Source: Rhynchospora pubera
Lineage: Eukaryota; Streptophyta; Magnoliopsida; Poales; Cyperaceae
Assembly: GCA_028095005.1 (NCBI GenBank)
Contig: CM051461.1
Coordinates: 169,329,144 to 169,393,143, forward strand
Reading direction: 5' to 3'
DNA length: 64,000 bases
This document shows, one piece after another, positions 11,929 to 23,546 of this stretch. Position 1 is the stretch's first letter. The number at the start of each line of letters is the position of its first letter. A program made the translations under genes and the position numbers. The notes under the pieces are model-generated. The model had not been told where the DNA came from, made no database searches, and saw only the letters and a program-made list of their open reading frames with translations.

Positions 11929-14189
11929 TTTTTTTTTTGAAAAAAAGGCCATTGGGCCCGTTTCTATTACTAGAAACAAAATTTTTACACGGATCATTCA
12001 ACAACTTTAACATAAAAAAAAACCATCTAAACTCTCTCTAACTTGAAACATCCAAAAAACCCTTTACATCGTAGGAGCCATTGGGTCCTCTCTCAACAAA
12101 TGACCAAGAAAATCATAGATTGAAATCAAACAACAAGACCCCTGAAAAGAAAATATGCATAGATTCTAGCACAAATGCCACCAAAATCAATTCCTAGCTC
12201 TTAGCTGGGGGTCTCTATCACTGGTCCCATGCTCTAGCTGCCCCAGATATCATTGAGTGTCAGCATGTCCATGTATGTATCTAGCGTCTGCACTTGTATT
12301 GGTATTTCATTCCAGTCTTCAGGCAGCCACATCTTGAGGTGATTCTTTGTTTCTTCGTCCACTAAACCTACCCAATATTCCACGTGAGATTTAATTGTCA
12401 GTCATAGACTTCTTGTTGTTTTTTATTTTTTAGCATTAAAAATAACTTCATTTCTCATGTTCCACATCCCCCAACACAAAGCACTAAAACAGATTACAAA
12501 AGCTTGTTTTCTCTTTTGAGGTAATCTAACTGCAAAGTCTACAATATCCTGTAAGGATTGTCAATTATAAAAAGAGTGTTGAGCTTGTCCCATCCAGAAC
12601 CAAATGGTTCTGACGAGAGGGCAAAAAAGGAATAAGTGTACAGTGGTTTCTTCTTCGTCACAACAGCTACAAGTCACTTCTCCGGTCCAACCTCTTTTAA
12701 TAAGGTTGTATTTGGTGAGTATCTTGTCGTGCATAACTAACCACATGAAGATCTGGATTTTGACAGGGACTTTTATCTCCCACCAGATGTTTGAATTCAG
12801 CCTTTGAACCCCTCCAAAATTCAAAAAGAAATACAGAGTGTGAGAAGTATAAATGCCAGAATGTTCCCATCTCCAATTCATCGGATCATCTTCATTTTTC
12901 AAGTAGGTATTATACAGAATGGAAATTAACTCAAGCCACTCATGTCTTAGTATACCCGTTAAATGTCTACGGAAATGTAAAATACTACCCTGAGACACAA
13001 TTACATCTTGTAAGCTACAATCTTTGTTATCACATAAGTCATACAAAAAAGGATACACGGTAGCAAGAGAGCAATTCTTATACCAAATGTCAGTCCAGAA
13101 AGTTATTGAGGCACCATTCCCTACTGTAAAGCTCCTAGAAGTTGTCCCTAAATGCTCTAAACTACTAATTGTTTTCCAGAAAGGAAAAAAACTAGACCTA
13201 TCTAATCTACCATGGTACTTCTTATGAATCAAAGTCTTCCACAAACTATTAAAATTAGGACTATTATATCTCCACCACCATTTCATCAACAAGGCAATAT
13301 TCATATCTTTAATATCTAACACGCCTAAACCATCATGATTCTTCATTTGACAAACCTTTTTTCAATTCACAAGAGCATATCTTTTTTTGTTCTCTACATT
13401 TCTCATCCATAAAAAACTATTTCTACAAGAATCTACTTTATTCCTAACTAATTCTGGGATTCTATAAATTGACATCATATACATTGGCATAGCTATAATG
13501 ACAGAGTTAATAAGAGTTAGCCTCCCTCCAATGGAGAGCATAGCCCCTTTCCAATGTTGCAACCTCTTATTCACTTTATCTAGTATGAACCCCCAATCTG
13601 AACATCGAAGTTTTTTATAGGTAAGCGGCAGTCCTAAATATGTAATGGGAAAATCCCCTACCTTGCAATGAAAAATACTAGCTAGTCTATCACAATGAGA
13701 ATAAAAAATATTAATAGGTACCATAACAGTTTTGTCAAAGTTTATCTTTATACCTGACATAGCTTCAAATGCTAGCATTGTCCAGAAGACCCTTTCAACA
13801 TTTTTATCCTCCAAGAAAATCAATGCATCATCTGCATATAAGACATTAGTTATGGCTTTATCATTCAAAATTTTGGGGCCTAACCCCTTAATGAGATTGT
13901 ACTCCCTGCCTTTTCTAAAAATCCTGCATAAAGAGTCAACAGCTATATCAAAGAGGAAGGGAGACAGAGAGTCACCCTGCCTCAAAACTCTCTTATAAGG
14001 AAAGTAATCTGTTAGCTCCCCCATTGAATTTGATACAAGTATGAGCACTGTTACACAGTAACTGTATCCAATCTACCCACCTTTTGCCAAAATTCCTTCC
14101 AACCAAAGTCTCTTCTAGGTAATCCCAATTAACTCTATCATAAGTCTTTTCAAAATCTATTTTAATAATAACCCCTTCTTGTTTAGACA
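11929..14189 (-). mobile_element. LINE (L1-type), 5'-truncated, with target-site duplication
   Basis: Minus-strand non-LTR retrotransposon. Its 3' end is a poly-A tract (T-run at about 11929-11938 on +), next to a hairpin-forming GGCC/GGCC tail. It is flanked by a 17-bp duplication with two mismatches: 11912-11928 (GCCTTTCACTGTATCAT) and 14190-14206. The 5' end is lost, so only the downstream half of ORF2 remains. Confidence 0.85.
12561..14188 (-). pseudogene. LINE ORF2 remnant: reverse transcriptase and zf-RVT
   Basis: Decayed ORF2 of the LINE. Two open stretches on the minus strand, 14048-13362 and 13346-12561, are separated by a disruption near 13350. The first holds the RT core: LRQGDSLSPFLFDIAVD, the catalytic NVLYADDALIF box and ITYLGLPLTY. 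Further 5' sequence (about 14188-14049, in another frame) carries KIDFEKTYDRVNWDYLEET, so a second frameshift lies near 14048. The second stretch is the post-RT linker and the zf-RVT domain (CSCCDEEETTVHLFLFCPLVR). Endonuclease and ORF1 are missing. Not functional. Confidence 0.85.
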
Positions 14190-14429
14190 GCCTTTCACTT
14201 AATCATATAATCGAAGTATGCAAAATTGTATAATTTGCCACATAAGCAACATCCATCGCGCGCGTCTAATCTAAGGTCAAAGTATACTTCAGTTCAATAT
14301 GCAACACCTTATAGGATATTTTGTGTCAATTTCGTGCAACACCTTGTTAGAACAATCGGATGATCGTCCCTATGTCTGTACGGATTTAGTTATAGTTACA
14401 GGAATAAATAAAATGACAGCCCTATCGTC

Positions 14430-14817
14430 CCTATGTCTGTCTGTTTATCATATCTTTAGATTTAAAAGTAGGCATACTCTTAATTTTTCTTGCAATTTCT
14501 CCGCAGTTTTACGAATATAATAATCTGTCAACGTTATTTCTCATCACAAATCTTTTCCACGTAGCACGCAGCATAGTTTTATAATCGGGGTGCCTTTTAG
14601 CAATAAATGCCAAGTCCGTCAAAACTCAAAAGGAAATCTCTTCCAACTGCACAGTGCACACAAAAAGAGAATTGCTCATTTTTTCAGTGACAAGATCTCA
14701 ATGCCCTCGAGGCATCGTCTATTTATACATTAGAATCATACTTGCATATCTGAAAATTTGCTTCTCTTCTCGTACGGAAAGTTACCAGTTGGGTTCATCC
14801 ACCCAGATTTCTCTGCG
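14430..14817 (+). promoter_or_regulatory. Shared 5' flank of the KIX gene array, copy A
   Basis: This upstream segment recurs before the other KIX copies. It includes AAAAGTNNGCANACTCTTAA, ATCTGTCAACGNTATTTCTC, TCTTTTCCACG and GCAAATGCCAANTCCGTC. Equivalents lie at about 56.5-56.7 and 60.96-61.19 kb, and displaced pieces at 33.83-33.90, 35.40-35.73 and 52.19-52.27 kb. It ends in a pyrimidine-rich leader just before the ATG. I infer that it carries the promoter because it is the only non-coding sequence kept upstream of every copy. Confidence 0.55.
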
Positions 14818-15057
14818 ATGCAAGGGGGCTCCGATCTGGGTTCGGGTTCGGGTTCTGGAGCGGGAGCTATTCCGAACGCTCACCCGGATTGGAGATTGGA
14901 ACTTCAACCAGATGCTCGCCAGAGAATTGCGAATAAGATGTGCGATTTATTAATCTGGCCTTTTCAATTAGACTAGCTTCTGTTTCTATTTGTATAAACA
15001 AATTTTAATTACGAGTGATGTTTGTCCGCTGCCAGGTTTTTGAGCTCCGATACTATT

Positions 15058-15564
15058 TGACGACATCTCTCGTCCCAAACCACCGATCCGTCAGAGAAAG
15101 TTGGCGATAACTAGTTTAGTGAGATTAGAAATCACAAAAAAATACTAAATAACAAAGAGAAACTCAAAGAGCCAAAAGAAAAATTTCATTCATTAATTAA
15201 CTAAACTGTTTACAATGACAAACACTCATTTATATTGGGAGGCGGTGCCTTGGGATCCAAGCCAGTATATTTCAAAAATAGTACCCTAAAAAGGAAATTT
15301 GCAGAAATAAAAAGAAAATCTAAAAATTACAAATATAGTAATGTTCTAAAATAAATCTACGTCAAAATCTGAGTCAAACTCGGGTGAGACACTTGGCTCG
15401 CATTGTGCTCGGGTGAGGTACCCTTGGGTGAAGATAGTGAGGTACGCTCGGGTGGAGATGGTGAAGTATCCTTTCGGATTCGGCTCGCGTTGTGATTGAG
15501 TGAGGTACCCTCGGGTGAGAGTAGTGAGGTACCCTCGAGTGAAGGTAGTGAGGTACCCTCGTCA
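15058..15564. mobile_element. Solo LTR (507 bp) in intron 1 of copy A
   Basis: Begins TGACGACATC, ends CCTCGTCA (TG...CA with TGACGA/TCGTCA inverted termini) and is flanked by the 5-bp duplication CTATT at 15053-15057 and 15565-15569. Removing it restores the intron sequence seen in copies B, C and E. No internal region is present, so it is a solo LTR or a very small element. Confidence 0.8.
15405..15563. repeat. Minisatellite within the solo LTR
   Basis: Several degenerate copies of a GTGAGGTACCCTCGGGTG-like unit (about 20-30 bp period), rich in GAGGTACC. Confidence 0.7.
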
Positions 15565-16063
15565 CTATTGTTTTTAAATCATATACTTCTTGATTCTCTT
15601 TGTGAACTTCAAACATTTAAAAAAAGATGATATTTGAGAGCTAACTAGTCTAATTAGAGGTGCTCTTTTGATCTGTATTCTATCCGAATGACAATTTGGC
15701 AAAGGCAATGTCCCGTTCATAACTGTATTCATTCGATTGATTGATCGCATTAGATTCTCTTTTGATCTTTTTTTTTTTTTTGGTTCTCTCTGAAACCTTT
15801 TTGCTGCATTAACTAGCTAGTCGGGTCTTTTCTTCATCAACTGGCCAAATTGGAAAACTCTATATTTAAATTTGTATGGTAAATGAAAGTCATTCTCAAT
15901 TTTTTAATTGGTTAAATGATAATTTTAGAATGGACATGCTATGGAAGCATCTTCCTGCGCCAGTGCCAGATGGATTTAGTGGGCTACAAAGAGTTTGGTT
16001 CGGTTTGAGGAAAAGATTTACAGTACTGCGATCAGTCTGGTAATTTGTTTATTTTGCTTCTAT

Positions 16064-16294
16064 GGGTGTGTTTGGATGCAACGGAATAAGTCAGGAATAG
16101 GAAATAGGAATAATAAATTTCGGTTTGCGTGCTTATTCTTATTTCTTATTCTTATACCATGATTTTGTTAGTATAGGAATAAGGGTCCTTATTCCTTATT
16201 TTTGAGTTGTTTGGGTTGCACAAGAATAAGAATAAGCACGCAAATCGAAATTTTTTATTCCTATTCTCTATTCCCGGCCTATCCAAACACACCC
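16064..16294. mobile_element. MITE, GGGTGTGTTTGGAT termini (231 bp), intron 2 of copy A
   Basis: Inverted termini GGGTGTGTTTGGAT and ATCCAAACACACCC, with TAT on both sides (16061-16063 and 16295-16297). The interior folds extensively (AATAAGAATAAG against CTTATTCTTATT). A second member lies at 17436. Confidence 0.85.
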
Positions 16295-16689
16295 TATATA
16301 TATATGTTCTGATATTGGCTTTGTTTTAAATTTAATGTGTTTACTTTCATGCATAGTTCCATGAGGTTGAATTGAACCATTGGGGTGTTAATACGGGGAG
16401 GAAGTAGATGTTGGAATTTCGCTCCTGAATTTTATTTGTAGTTAAATTCTTTGAAGACTCTTCCATAATTCTGGTCAAAGTTTTTAGAAGAACCTCCAAA
16501 CTGCTATTGAAAAATAATGACATTAATAAGAAAGTAAATATTTTGACCTAATTGTCCATTGAGGTCTTTAATCGTTGTGTACTGCAGAAGTCCTTTTTTT
16601 CATTAATTTAAGATGATGAATGTTTTCGTTTAATTTCGTTCTATGATGTCTTTTTAACTTTCAAGAAGCATGACACAAGTAAAGTCTAA

Positions 16690-16822
16690 GTCACCCAATT
16701 TATTTTTAAATTAAATGTCTATGAAAGACCCCTCAGTTGGATTTCGAACCTGCGACCTTTCACTCAAGGAGTCAAGGTGTATTGCTCTTTGCCACTAGAC
16801 CAAGAGCTAGTTCTCAGTGCCG
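16690..16822 (-). mobile_element. tRNA-derived SINE (intron 2 of copy A)
   Basis: On the minus strand the sequence has an A box (TGGTCTAGTGGC, complement of 16791-16802) and a B box (GGTCGCAGGTTCGAAAT, complement of 16741-16757) at tRNA-like spacing, followed by an AT-rich tail. The segment is absent from intron 2 of the sister copies, so it is an insertion. Ends are approximate. Confidence 0.7.
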
Positions 16823-17435
16823 GAAGAATTTTTAAAATTAATTTATGATTTATATTCGCACAATAACATGCAAAAGTTGAAATTAATTCAGCCGAGACAA
16901 ATATAGGCAGAACTGCAGAAAGCATATTTATCATTACCTTTTAAGTAGAATTGATATTCTAGAATTGCATTACCTGGTAAGTAATATTAGATGTTCAGAT
17001 GTTCTCTTATTTCTGATCGGTTTTCGGCTCTTTGTCAGCCTGATTATCTCAGAAAAATTTCTCTAAAGATGCTTGCAATGGAAACAATGAGTCAGCCAGT
17101 ATTGAATCCTGCCCTTCCCAAGCAAGAAGGCAAGTAATAATTTCAATGTTAAGTAGTGGATTGCAATATTTCATGTTAACTGTTAATAGTCTCTTTTGAA
17201 AAAATATATATATATTATCTTCTTTTTTTACAGACGATATAGTAGAGAAATCAAGGAAATGCAGAATATGCGGAGATTGTTCGCACAAGAGAAGAAGTTC
17301 TAACTGAGTGAAAATATCAACGATGATTTCACTTCTTGAAGGATCAGTTTTATGCCATCTTTTGGCTGGAACCTGAATTAGAATTTCAGAGAAAAAAAAA
17401 GATGCAGTACAACATAAACAAGAATTCAAAAATAT

Positions 17436-17653
17436 GGGTGTGTTTGGATGAGCCGAAAATAGCGTATAAGAATAAAGAATTTCGGTTTGCGTTCTTATTC
17501 TTATTCTTGTGCAACCCAAACAACACAAGAATAAGAAATTTGGACCCTTATTCTTATACTAACAAAATCATGGTATAAGAATAAAAAATAAGAATAAACA
17601 CGCAAATCAAAATTCAGAATTCTTATACCCTATTCCCGGCTCATCCAAACACT
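17436..17653. mobile_element. MITE, second member of the GGGTGTGTTTGGAT family
   Basis: Starts GGGTGTGTTTGGATGAGCCG and ends near CTCATCCAAACAC; the outermost bases of the right terminus look trimmed. It shares the ATCATGGTATAAGAATAA-type interior with the copy at 16064, in the opposite internal order. It lies just downstream of copy A. Confidence 0.8.
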
Positions 17654-18709
17654 AGTCAGTAATATTTTCTCAAGTGTGAATCAATTCAAATATTTATCAT
17701 GCATGTGGTGCATGTTAGACAATGCTTAAAAAGATTTCATTTGAGCACCATGAAGGAAATGAACTTCGGCTCAAGAAAAGAAAACACTATATTATTTAAT
17801 ATTATGATATTTTCCCACTCTTTTCCAAGCAGTGGGCTTCGCTTCCCTAAAATTCATCAGAGTGATTTTTACAAATCTGCATTATTTGTTTAATTATTTC
17901 AATCAGAAATTCTATTTTAGAATAAAGCTGTTCTAATCCAAAGAAAAAAAAATACAAAAGGCAACATATTTTATATTTTAATGTTTTATATTAGAGAATA
18001 ATGGTAGAGTCAAAAACGCGCTTGGTACTTGAGTCCGTCAAATACGATCAAATTTCATTTTTCGATATTACAATGACAAATTTAAACCGCTCAATTTATT
18101 ATCCATAATGAAATCTCCCAATGGATCAAATTTTATGAAGTGTCATACAATTGCTGCGATGTGGAGGATCAAATTGAGTTAGATTCATGACGTAGTTTCC
18201 AAAGCTATTAAGATATTTTGTAGCTTTATTGTGAGTTTGTGACGGTATGGTAGAGGAAACTTATTTTGGGTTGTTGCAATTCTAATAGTCCTAACGCCTC
18301 AATGGATCAACAGCTCTATACAATGCGCTTTCGTTCCTTTCTATTCTCTTGACACAAAGTATAAAGTTTTCTGGTTCAATACAAACATAAGAACAGAAAT
18401 ACATGAATAATATGGTACATTAATATCGGGAGAAAAATGACTTGACTAGTTACTAAGTTTTAATTTACAACACAACTTAAGTTCCTGCCAAACATGTATA
18501 TGAATAATATGGTACATTATTACTGTTTCTTTTTTATTGGGTAGTGACTTGTATTTCTTTCTCCCGCAGAGACTTCTACCAATATCCTTTTGAGAAAAGG
18601 CATTGAGGCTGATAATTCAATATCCTCATCGCAATTTTAATTAGATAGAAAAAATGAATCAATAAATTCATTCTTTTAAATCTCTGAGTAGCAAATTCAA
18701 AAATATATC
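17654..18709. other. 3' flank of copy A, part of the array spacer
   Basis: Matches the flank after copies D and E, for example GAGAAAAGGCATTGAGG and TTCAATATCCTCAT at about 18592-18635 against 60297-60335. The match breaks at 18709, where element X enters, and resumes near 32.95 kb against 60.62 kb. No gene is seen. Confidence 0.6.
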
Positions 18710-20156
18710 TGTTGTACTAAACGTCTCTAGGTTTGTCGATTGCAAAACAATATCATTTGGCATTTAACAATCTTCTTTGAGTTTTATAGGAAGAAGATAC
18801 AATTTATGAGGACTTGGATAAAAGCCTTAAGAAAGATCAAGATCAAGTCATTAGAGAGCTTATAGGCTAGCTTAGACTAGGATAGAAGGTTTACTTTAGT
18901 CCTTGTTTATCCTTGAAATGGTCTAGATAGCGAAAAGCTCAATAAACCAGCAAAATCCTGTTTTCTGTGACCTAGCGTCGTACAACGCTAGATAGAGTTA
19001 CACAACGCCCGAACAGCTAATTTCTTACTTTTGTGAATCAACGTTGCACAACGCTATATAGAGTTAGGCAACGCTGATTCACAACGTTGTACAACGCTGA
19101 ATAGAGTTGTACAACGCTGCAGTTAAAAAACTTGGAAAATTTCCTGAGTACCATCGTGCAACGCCATATAGCGTTGCACAACGCCACAAAAATCCCAAGT
19201 TAGCTGGCTGTTCAGACAGCGCTCTGTTAACGTTAGCCAACGCCTTTCAGCGTTGGGTAACGTTAGCGTTGTGTGACGGTATATAGAGTTGTACAACGCC
19301 CTGTTGAATCTGTCAGAGTTGTTCCTTTTGTCTCCCTTTAGCGTTGTGTAACGCCATTCAGTGGCAAGCAACGCTCTGACAATTTCCAACGGAATTGTCG
19401 GAGCTTTCCTTTGGTTTTACACTCCTGCGTTGTGCGACGGCATATAGCGTTGCACAAACAGACCAACGGCTATATTAAAGAGCCGTTAGATTTTACAACG
19501 GTCATATTCCAGCGTTGTACAACGCCATTCAGAGTTGTACAACGCTGTGTCCAGTTTTTGCTGGGGAACTGCTCATCTCGAGCCCTATATATATCCACCC
19601 CTTGTTCTCTCTCTAGGGAGAGCTTCACTTTGCAAAATTAGACCAGAATTGAGCCTTTGAGCACAGGGATACTCTCCCACTTGAGCTTTTCATAGCTAGA
19701 CCATCTTGAGAGATTTAGTAGCCTCAAACACCACCGCCCCGACATTGTCGCTAGGTGTAGGTTGGAATAGGTTGAGAGCTCTTCTCCTTTGAGGCCGTTG
19801 TGCCATTCGAGTTAGGCCGATCCGCCTCGAGTGTCCTTGTGACGAGGTGATTCGGTTCGAAGTTGTAGTCCCGTTCTTGTTGGAATTGAACGGAGCGCGC
19901 CCTTTCGTGGTAGCGGAACTCCCGGAGACGTACGACTAAGGCTAGCTTCTTCTAGCGGGTCGGAACTCCGTAATCACATCGCGTGTTCAATTTCTCTCTC
20001 TCTTTTTCTCTTTATTATCTTGCTAAACTTGAATTGCTTGTGTGCTTGCTTGTATTGGGTACTAATTGAATTGTGTTAGGATAGTTCATACCAAACCGGT
20101 CCAAAACCTTAAATCGCTTCCGCTAAACCTTGATTAAGCCGCCTCCATTAGGGACA
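18710..20156 (+). mobile_element. 5' LTR of Copia element X (Sirevirus-like)
   Basis: Begins TGTTGTACTAAACG and ends TTAGGGACA (TG...CA, 1447 bp). The 3' partner at 30984-32430 lies 12,274 bp downstream and looked identical in the stretches compared. The LTR is packed with short palindromes of the type GTTGTACAACGC alternating with CCATATAGAGTT. CpG-bearing palindromes of this kind are described in LTRs of Sirevirus Copia elements. A TATA-like CCTATATATATCC lies at about 19584. ORFs within it are incidental. Confidence 0.8.
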
Positions 20157-20158
20157 AC

Positions 20159-23100
20159 TGTAGAGACCTTTTTATCGCCGCGGAATAAATAAACTGATAA
20201 TCCGCAGGAAAGGGAAAGATCTATCCAGATACCCTCCGCGCGTCACAATTCGATATAAGTCCTTTCTTAATGAAGAGAAGAGAACTCATATGAATTTCTA
20301 TTCACACGAAGGTTTATTATTTTGTGAGTCCTTTCTTTCCAACAGGCGCAAGCCCCTGCTGTTAATTACCTCGGGGATAACCGCGAGAACCTCTGATTAA
20401 GGGATTCGAAGAATTATGTGTCTAGGCTAAAATAGTTGTGAAATGCAACTTGTTGGGTGATTATGTAGGTGACATTTGTTCATGAGGTTTTTATGGTAAG
20501 TTAAGATTTTAAATTTTAAATCTAACTTGAACCATAATGGTAAATTACCGACCAGTCCATTAGTCGATCAAATACCGCTTTGTTTTGGAATTGAGATATT
20601 TGTTCTCATTTTTGACACTTGATTTAGGATTTGAGTTATTTGTTCTCGAATCCTGTGAAGTACCAGGTTCTAAGTACATAACATATTGTTGACTCAGAAA
20701 CAAGGACTTCGCAAAGTTAGGGTCAAGAGTGTAACCGCACTGGTCACTCAAGCGCAACAACCTTGCAACCCGTACACTGAATACAAAGCGGGCCGCTGAT
20801 TCAGGTGACGAGGGAAACTTATGATCAAACTGGGGCTTTGGTCCAGTTAGACCGCTTTTGATTTTATTTGGCATTTATTTGGGTATAACTTGAGTTAATT
20901 TGAACTCAAATTATAATTTGGTTTCACTATTGTTAATTTGAATCAATTTAGATTCAAATTATGTTAGTTCGAGATAATTTGGGGCCTCAAACTAAATTCT
21001 AGATAACTTGAGTGTATTTGATACTCGAGTTAGTTTTGATTTGGATTTGACACAATTTGAGTCAACTTAGACTCAAATCGAAATTTAGTTTGGTTTGGTT
21101 TGTATTTGTGTCAATTTGAGTTAATTTAAACTCAAATCAGAATTTTACCACAAATTTCAAGCATTGAAGTCACACGATTTCATTTTGGTTTTGTGGACTT
21201 TTAGAATTTCTAAAGAAATTTCAATTTAATTTGAATTTCACATGATGCATTATGATGAAAATGATCAAAGTCGGGTTTGACCAATCTTTTGATGATATTA
21301 ACATCAAATGACCAGTGAAACTGAAATCTTTAGAATTTTCTGAGTTTTTGGACATTTCATTTGAGATTTTCGAGTTTTATGTGAATTTTAATGTATTTTG
21401 ACATTTGGACAATTTACAAATTTTCTGGGCTGTACATTTTGGACAGGACCCACCAGACCACTAATCAGTTCAAAATTAGGAAAGGGTCTCTCTGTTTCAC
21501 CAAAAATTATGAAACTAGATTCATTTGAAAGAAGTTTCAGAGAGAATTTTTAATATCATTTTTATAGAATTTTCGGAATTTGTCTCAATGGTCTTTGGGC
21601 TTGATCTTTCAGGGTCATTTTCTGAAAAACAGTTTTATCAGTTAACATGACCTTTGGTCACTGTTTCAATAACTGTTCTTGTTCTGTTTTGTATTTTTAC
21701 ATGAGGCTTATTTTATTTCAAATTAGACTTAAAGAGAGAAATTTTTATATCTAGTATGGATTTTTCTGACTTGATTTGGTATTTTTACCGAAATTTGCAA
21801 TCAAAGCCAACTTTCTGGAAACAGTTTCCTGAGACAGACAGACATCAGTTCAGTTTTTAAATTTTCATTTGTTCTTTGTTTGCAGTTATGATTTGAAACT
21901 TTCAGATTTGAAACTGTACATCTTGAGGCAGTTACAGTAATTTTCGTAAAAATTTTAGAGATTTATTTCAAGGGTTTCAAGGCATAAACTTTCAGACATT
22001 TACTGGCGCGGTTTGCTGACAGTTTTCTGAAACTCAATTTCTGTCTAATTTTAAAAATTCATTATAATTAATCTGAGTGTTCAAAAATTCTGAAATTTTT
22101 ACAGGACGTGTGTTATATCATGTTTCATCTGCAGTTAAAATTTCAATTGGTTCTGTTTAACTGTTTGTGAGATAAAAATTGTTTTGTGTACTGTCCAGAA
22201 TGCACTTTGCTGGTAACAGAAAATTATCAAGAACATATTTTAGATTTAACTTATGCCAGAAATATAAAATGAAATATGACTTCTCTGAGTAAATTTCGGC
22301 AGCATAACGACGTCTTTGCATGGAATTTTGATCTTTGTTGTTCAAACAACCTAAATCGAATGGACTGAGCATGCTACAGATCCAATTCAATTAGGTTCAT
22401 ACCATCTCCATAGGGACTGAGACATGCTGCAGACCCCTATAAAGCGGTTTTCTTATTGTTTAAACCACAACTGAGCATGCTACAGATTATGATATAAACA
22501 AATTTCGATCGAAGTGGTTGCGTTAGATCAAAACTCCGTGCCAAGAGCCGTGCTGCACAACGAGGATAAGTAACGAGTTTTCTGTAATCTGTACTAAACC
22601 AAAGTTAGAGATGCAGATACAAGGACAACCAAGTTAACATTTGTTTCATCTTTGTCAGAATTAGAAAATTTCGAGAAAAGAATAACAAAGAGGTTTTGTT
22701 CTGTACTTAACTGATGACACAATGACGCGAAATATGTTACATAAGAAAAGAAAATAAGTTGGATAAAGAGATAGAAATGGTAACAGAATTTTATTTCACC
22801 ACGCTTTTACAAACCTTTCTCATTCTTCTTTCTACATGATTTCTCCCTTTTTTTACAGAAATTTTTTGTGGAAAAAAAAAAATGAAACTCTCAATCTCAC
22901 AGTTTTCTCTCTTTTTTACTCGAGACCTCTCACTTTTTCTTTTCTCTGTCCTCTCCCTTTCCTGAAGCGCCTCCTCTTTTTTTTTCTGATGTGCCCTTCT
23001 TTTATAAAGGTTTTTCACCCGGCCTCTTTCTCCAGTGATATCCATCAATACCCAGTTGTTACTGCAAAATGGCCTACTTGGCATGCTGTTATTGGCTGAT

Positions 23101-23546
23101 TATTATAGTGGACGGTTACTTCCTTTTTTTTGTTGTCCTTTCTGACGGCTATTTAAATTGCACTCTCTTGCAACCTTTCATCACGTTCATGGGCAGTTAT
23201 TGGTGACATGGCATTTCTTAATTGGTTGAACACTTGAACTTGAGAACAAGTAGCGTGATTATTAGGCGGTTTCAATGGCAGTTATCTTCTAAGTAGTTTT
23301 TTTTATTTCATGAGCCCAGGTTCTTCTTTATAAATTGGGCCATACTCCATGATATTTTTCTTATAAGATTGCTCTGCCGACTTCCAATTTGTACTTCTCT
23401 CAAGGCCTTTCATTCCTTTTTTATTTTTAAGCAGATGGGTTGCGCTTCTCCACTGGTAATGCACATTTTTATTTTGGCTACTCTCCATTTCAACACAAAC
23501 TTGTTCTCTCAATTTTAGCTATTTGCATTTTTTTTATGGTTCAACA
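20159..23546. repeat. First LTR of element Y
   Basis: 3388 bp, TG...CA. The first 414 bp reappear after the 3' LTR of X at 32433. Short ORFs at 20560-20874, 22157-22390 and 22791-23084 recur at identical places in the second LTR and show no protein family features. Confidence 0.85.

Larger units (their letters stand above)
14818..17303 (+). pseudogene. MED15-like KIX gene, copy A (frameshifted)
   Basis: Four exons by comparison with intact sisters: 14818-14939, 15929-16040 (approximate end), 17039-17133 and 17234-17303. Exon 1 encodes MQGG, a Gly-Ser run and a DWRLELQPDARQRIANK block. Exon 2 starts the KIX helices (IMDMLWKHLPAP) but has lost one base in the segment matching QRIAVRFEEKIY, shifting the frame. 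Exon 3 (PDYLRKISLKMLAMETMSQ) and exon 4 remain recognisable. The exon 1 donor is GTGCGA instead of the GTGAGA of the other copies. Introns have swollen through a solo LTR, a MITE and a SINE. In plants, KIX of MED15 binds activators in the Mediator tail; this copy is unlikely to make that domain. Confidence 0.75.

Noticed and set aside
19123..19641. ORFs of 76-104 residues in the LTRs (19123, 19411, 20560, 22791 and their second copies)
   Set aside because: They recur only because the LTRs are duplicated; composition follows the palindromic or pyrimidine-rich DNA and no domain is seen.
18710..23546. A single 4.8-kb LTR beginning TGTTGTACT and ending TTCAACA
   Set aside because: The ACAAC duplication around 20159-29245 and the position of the PBS show that two elements are nested.
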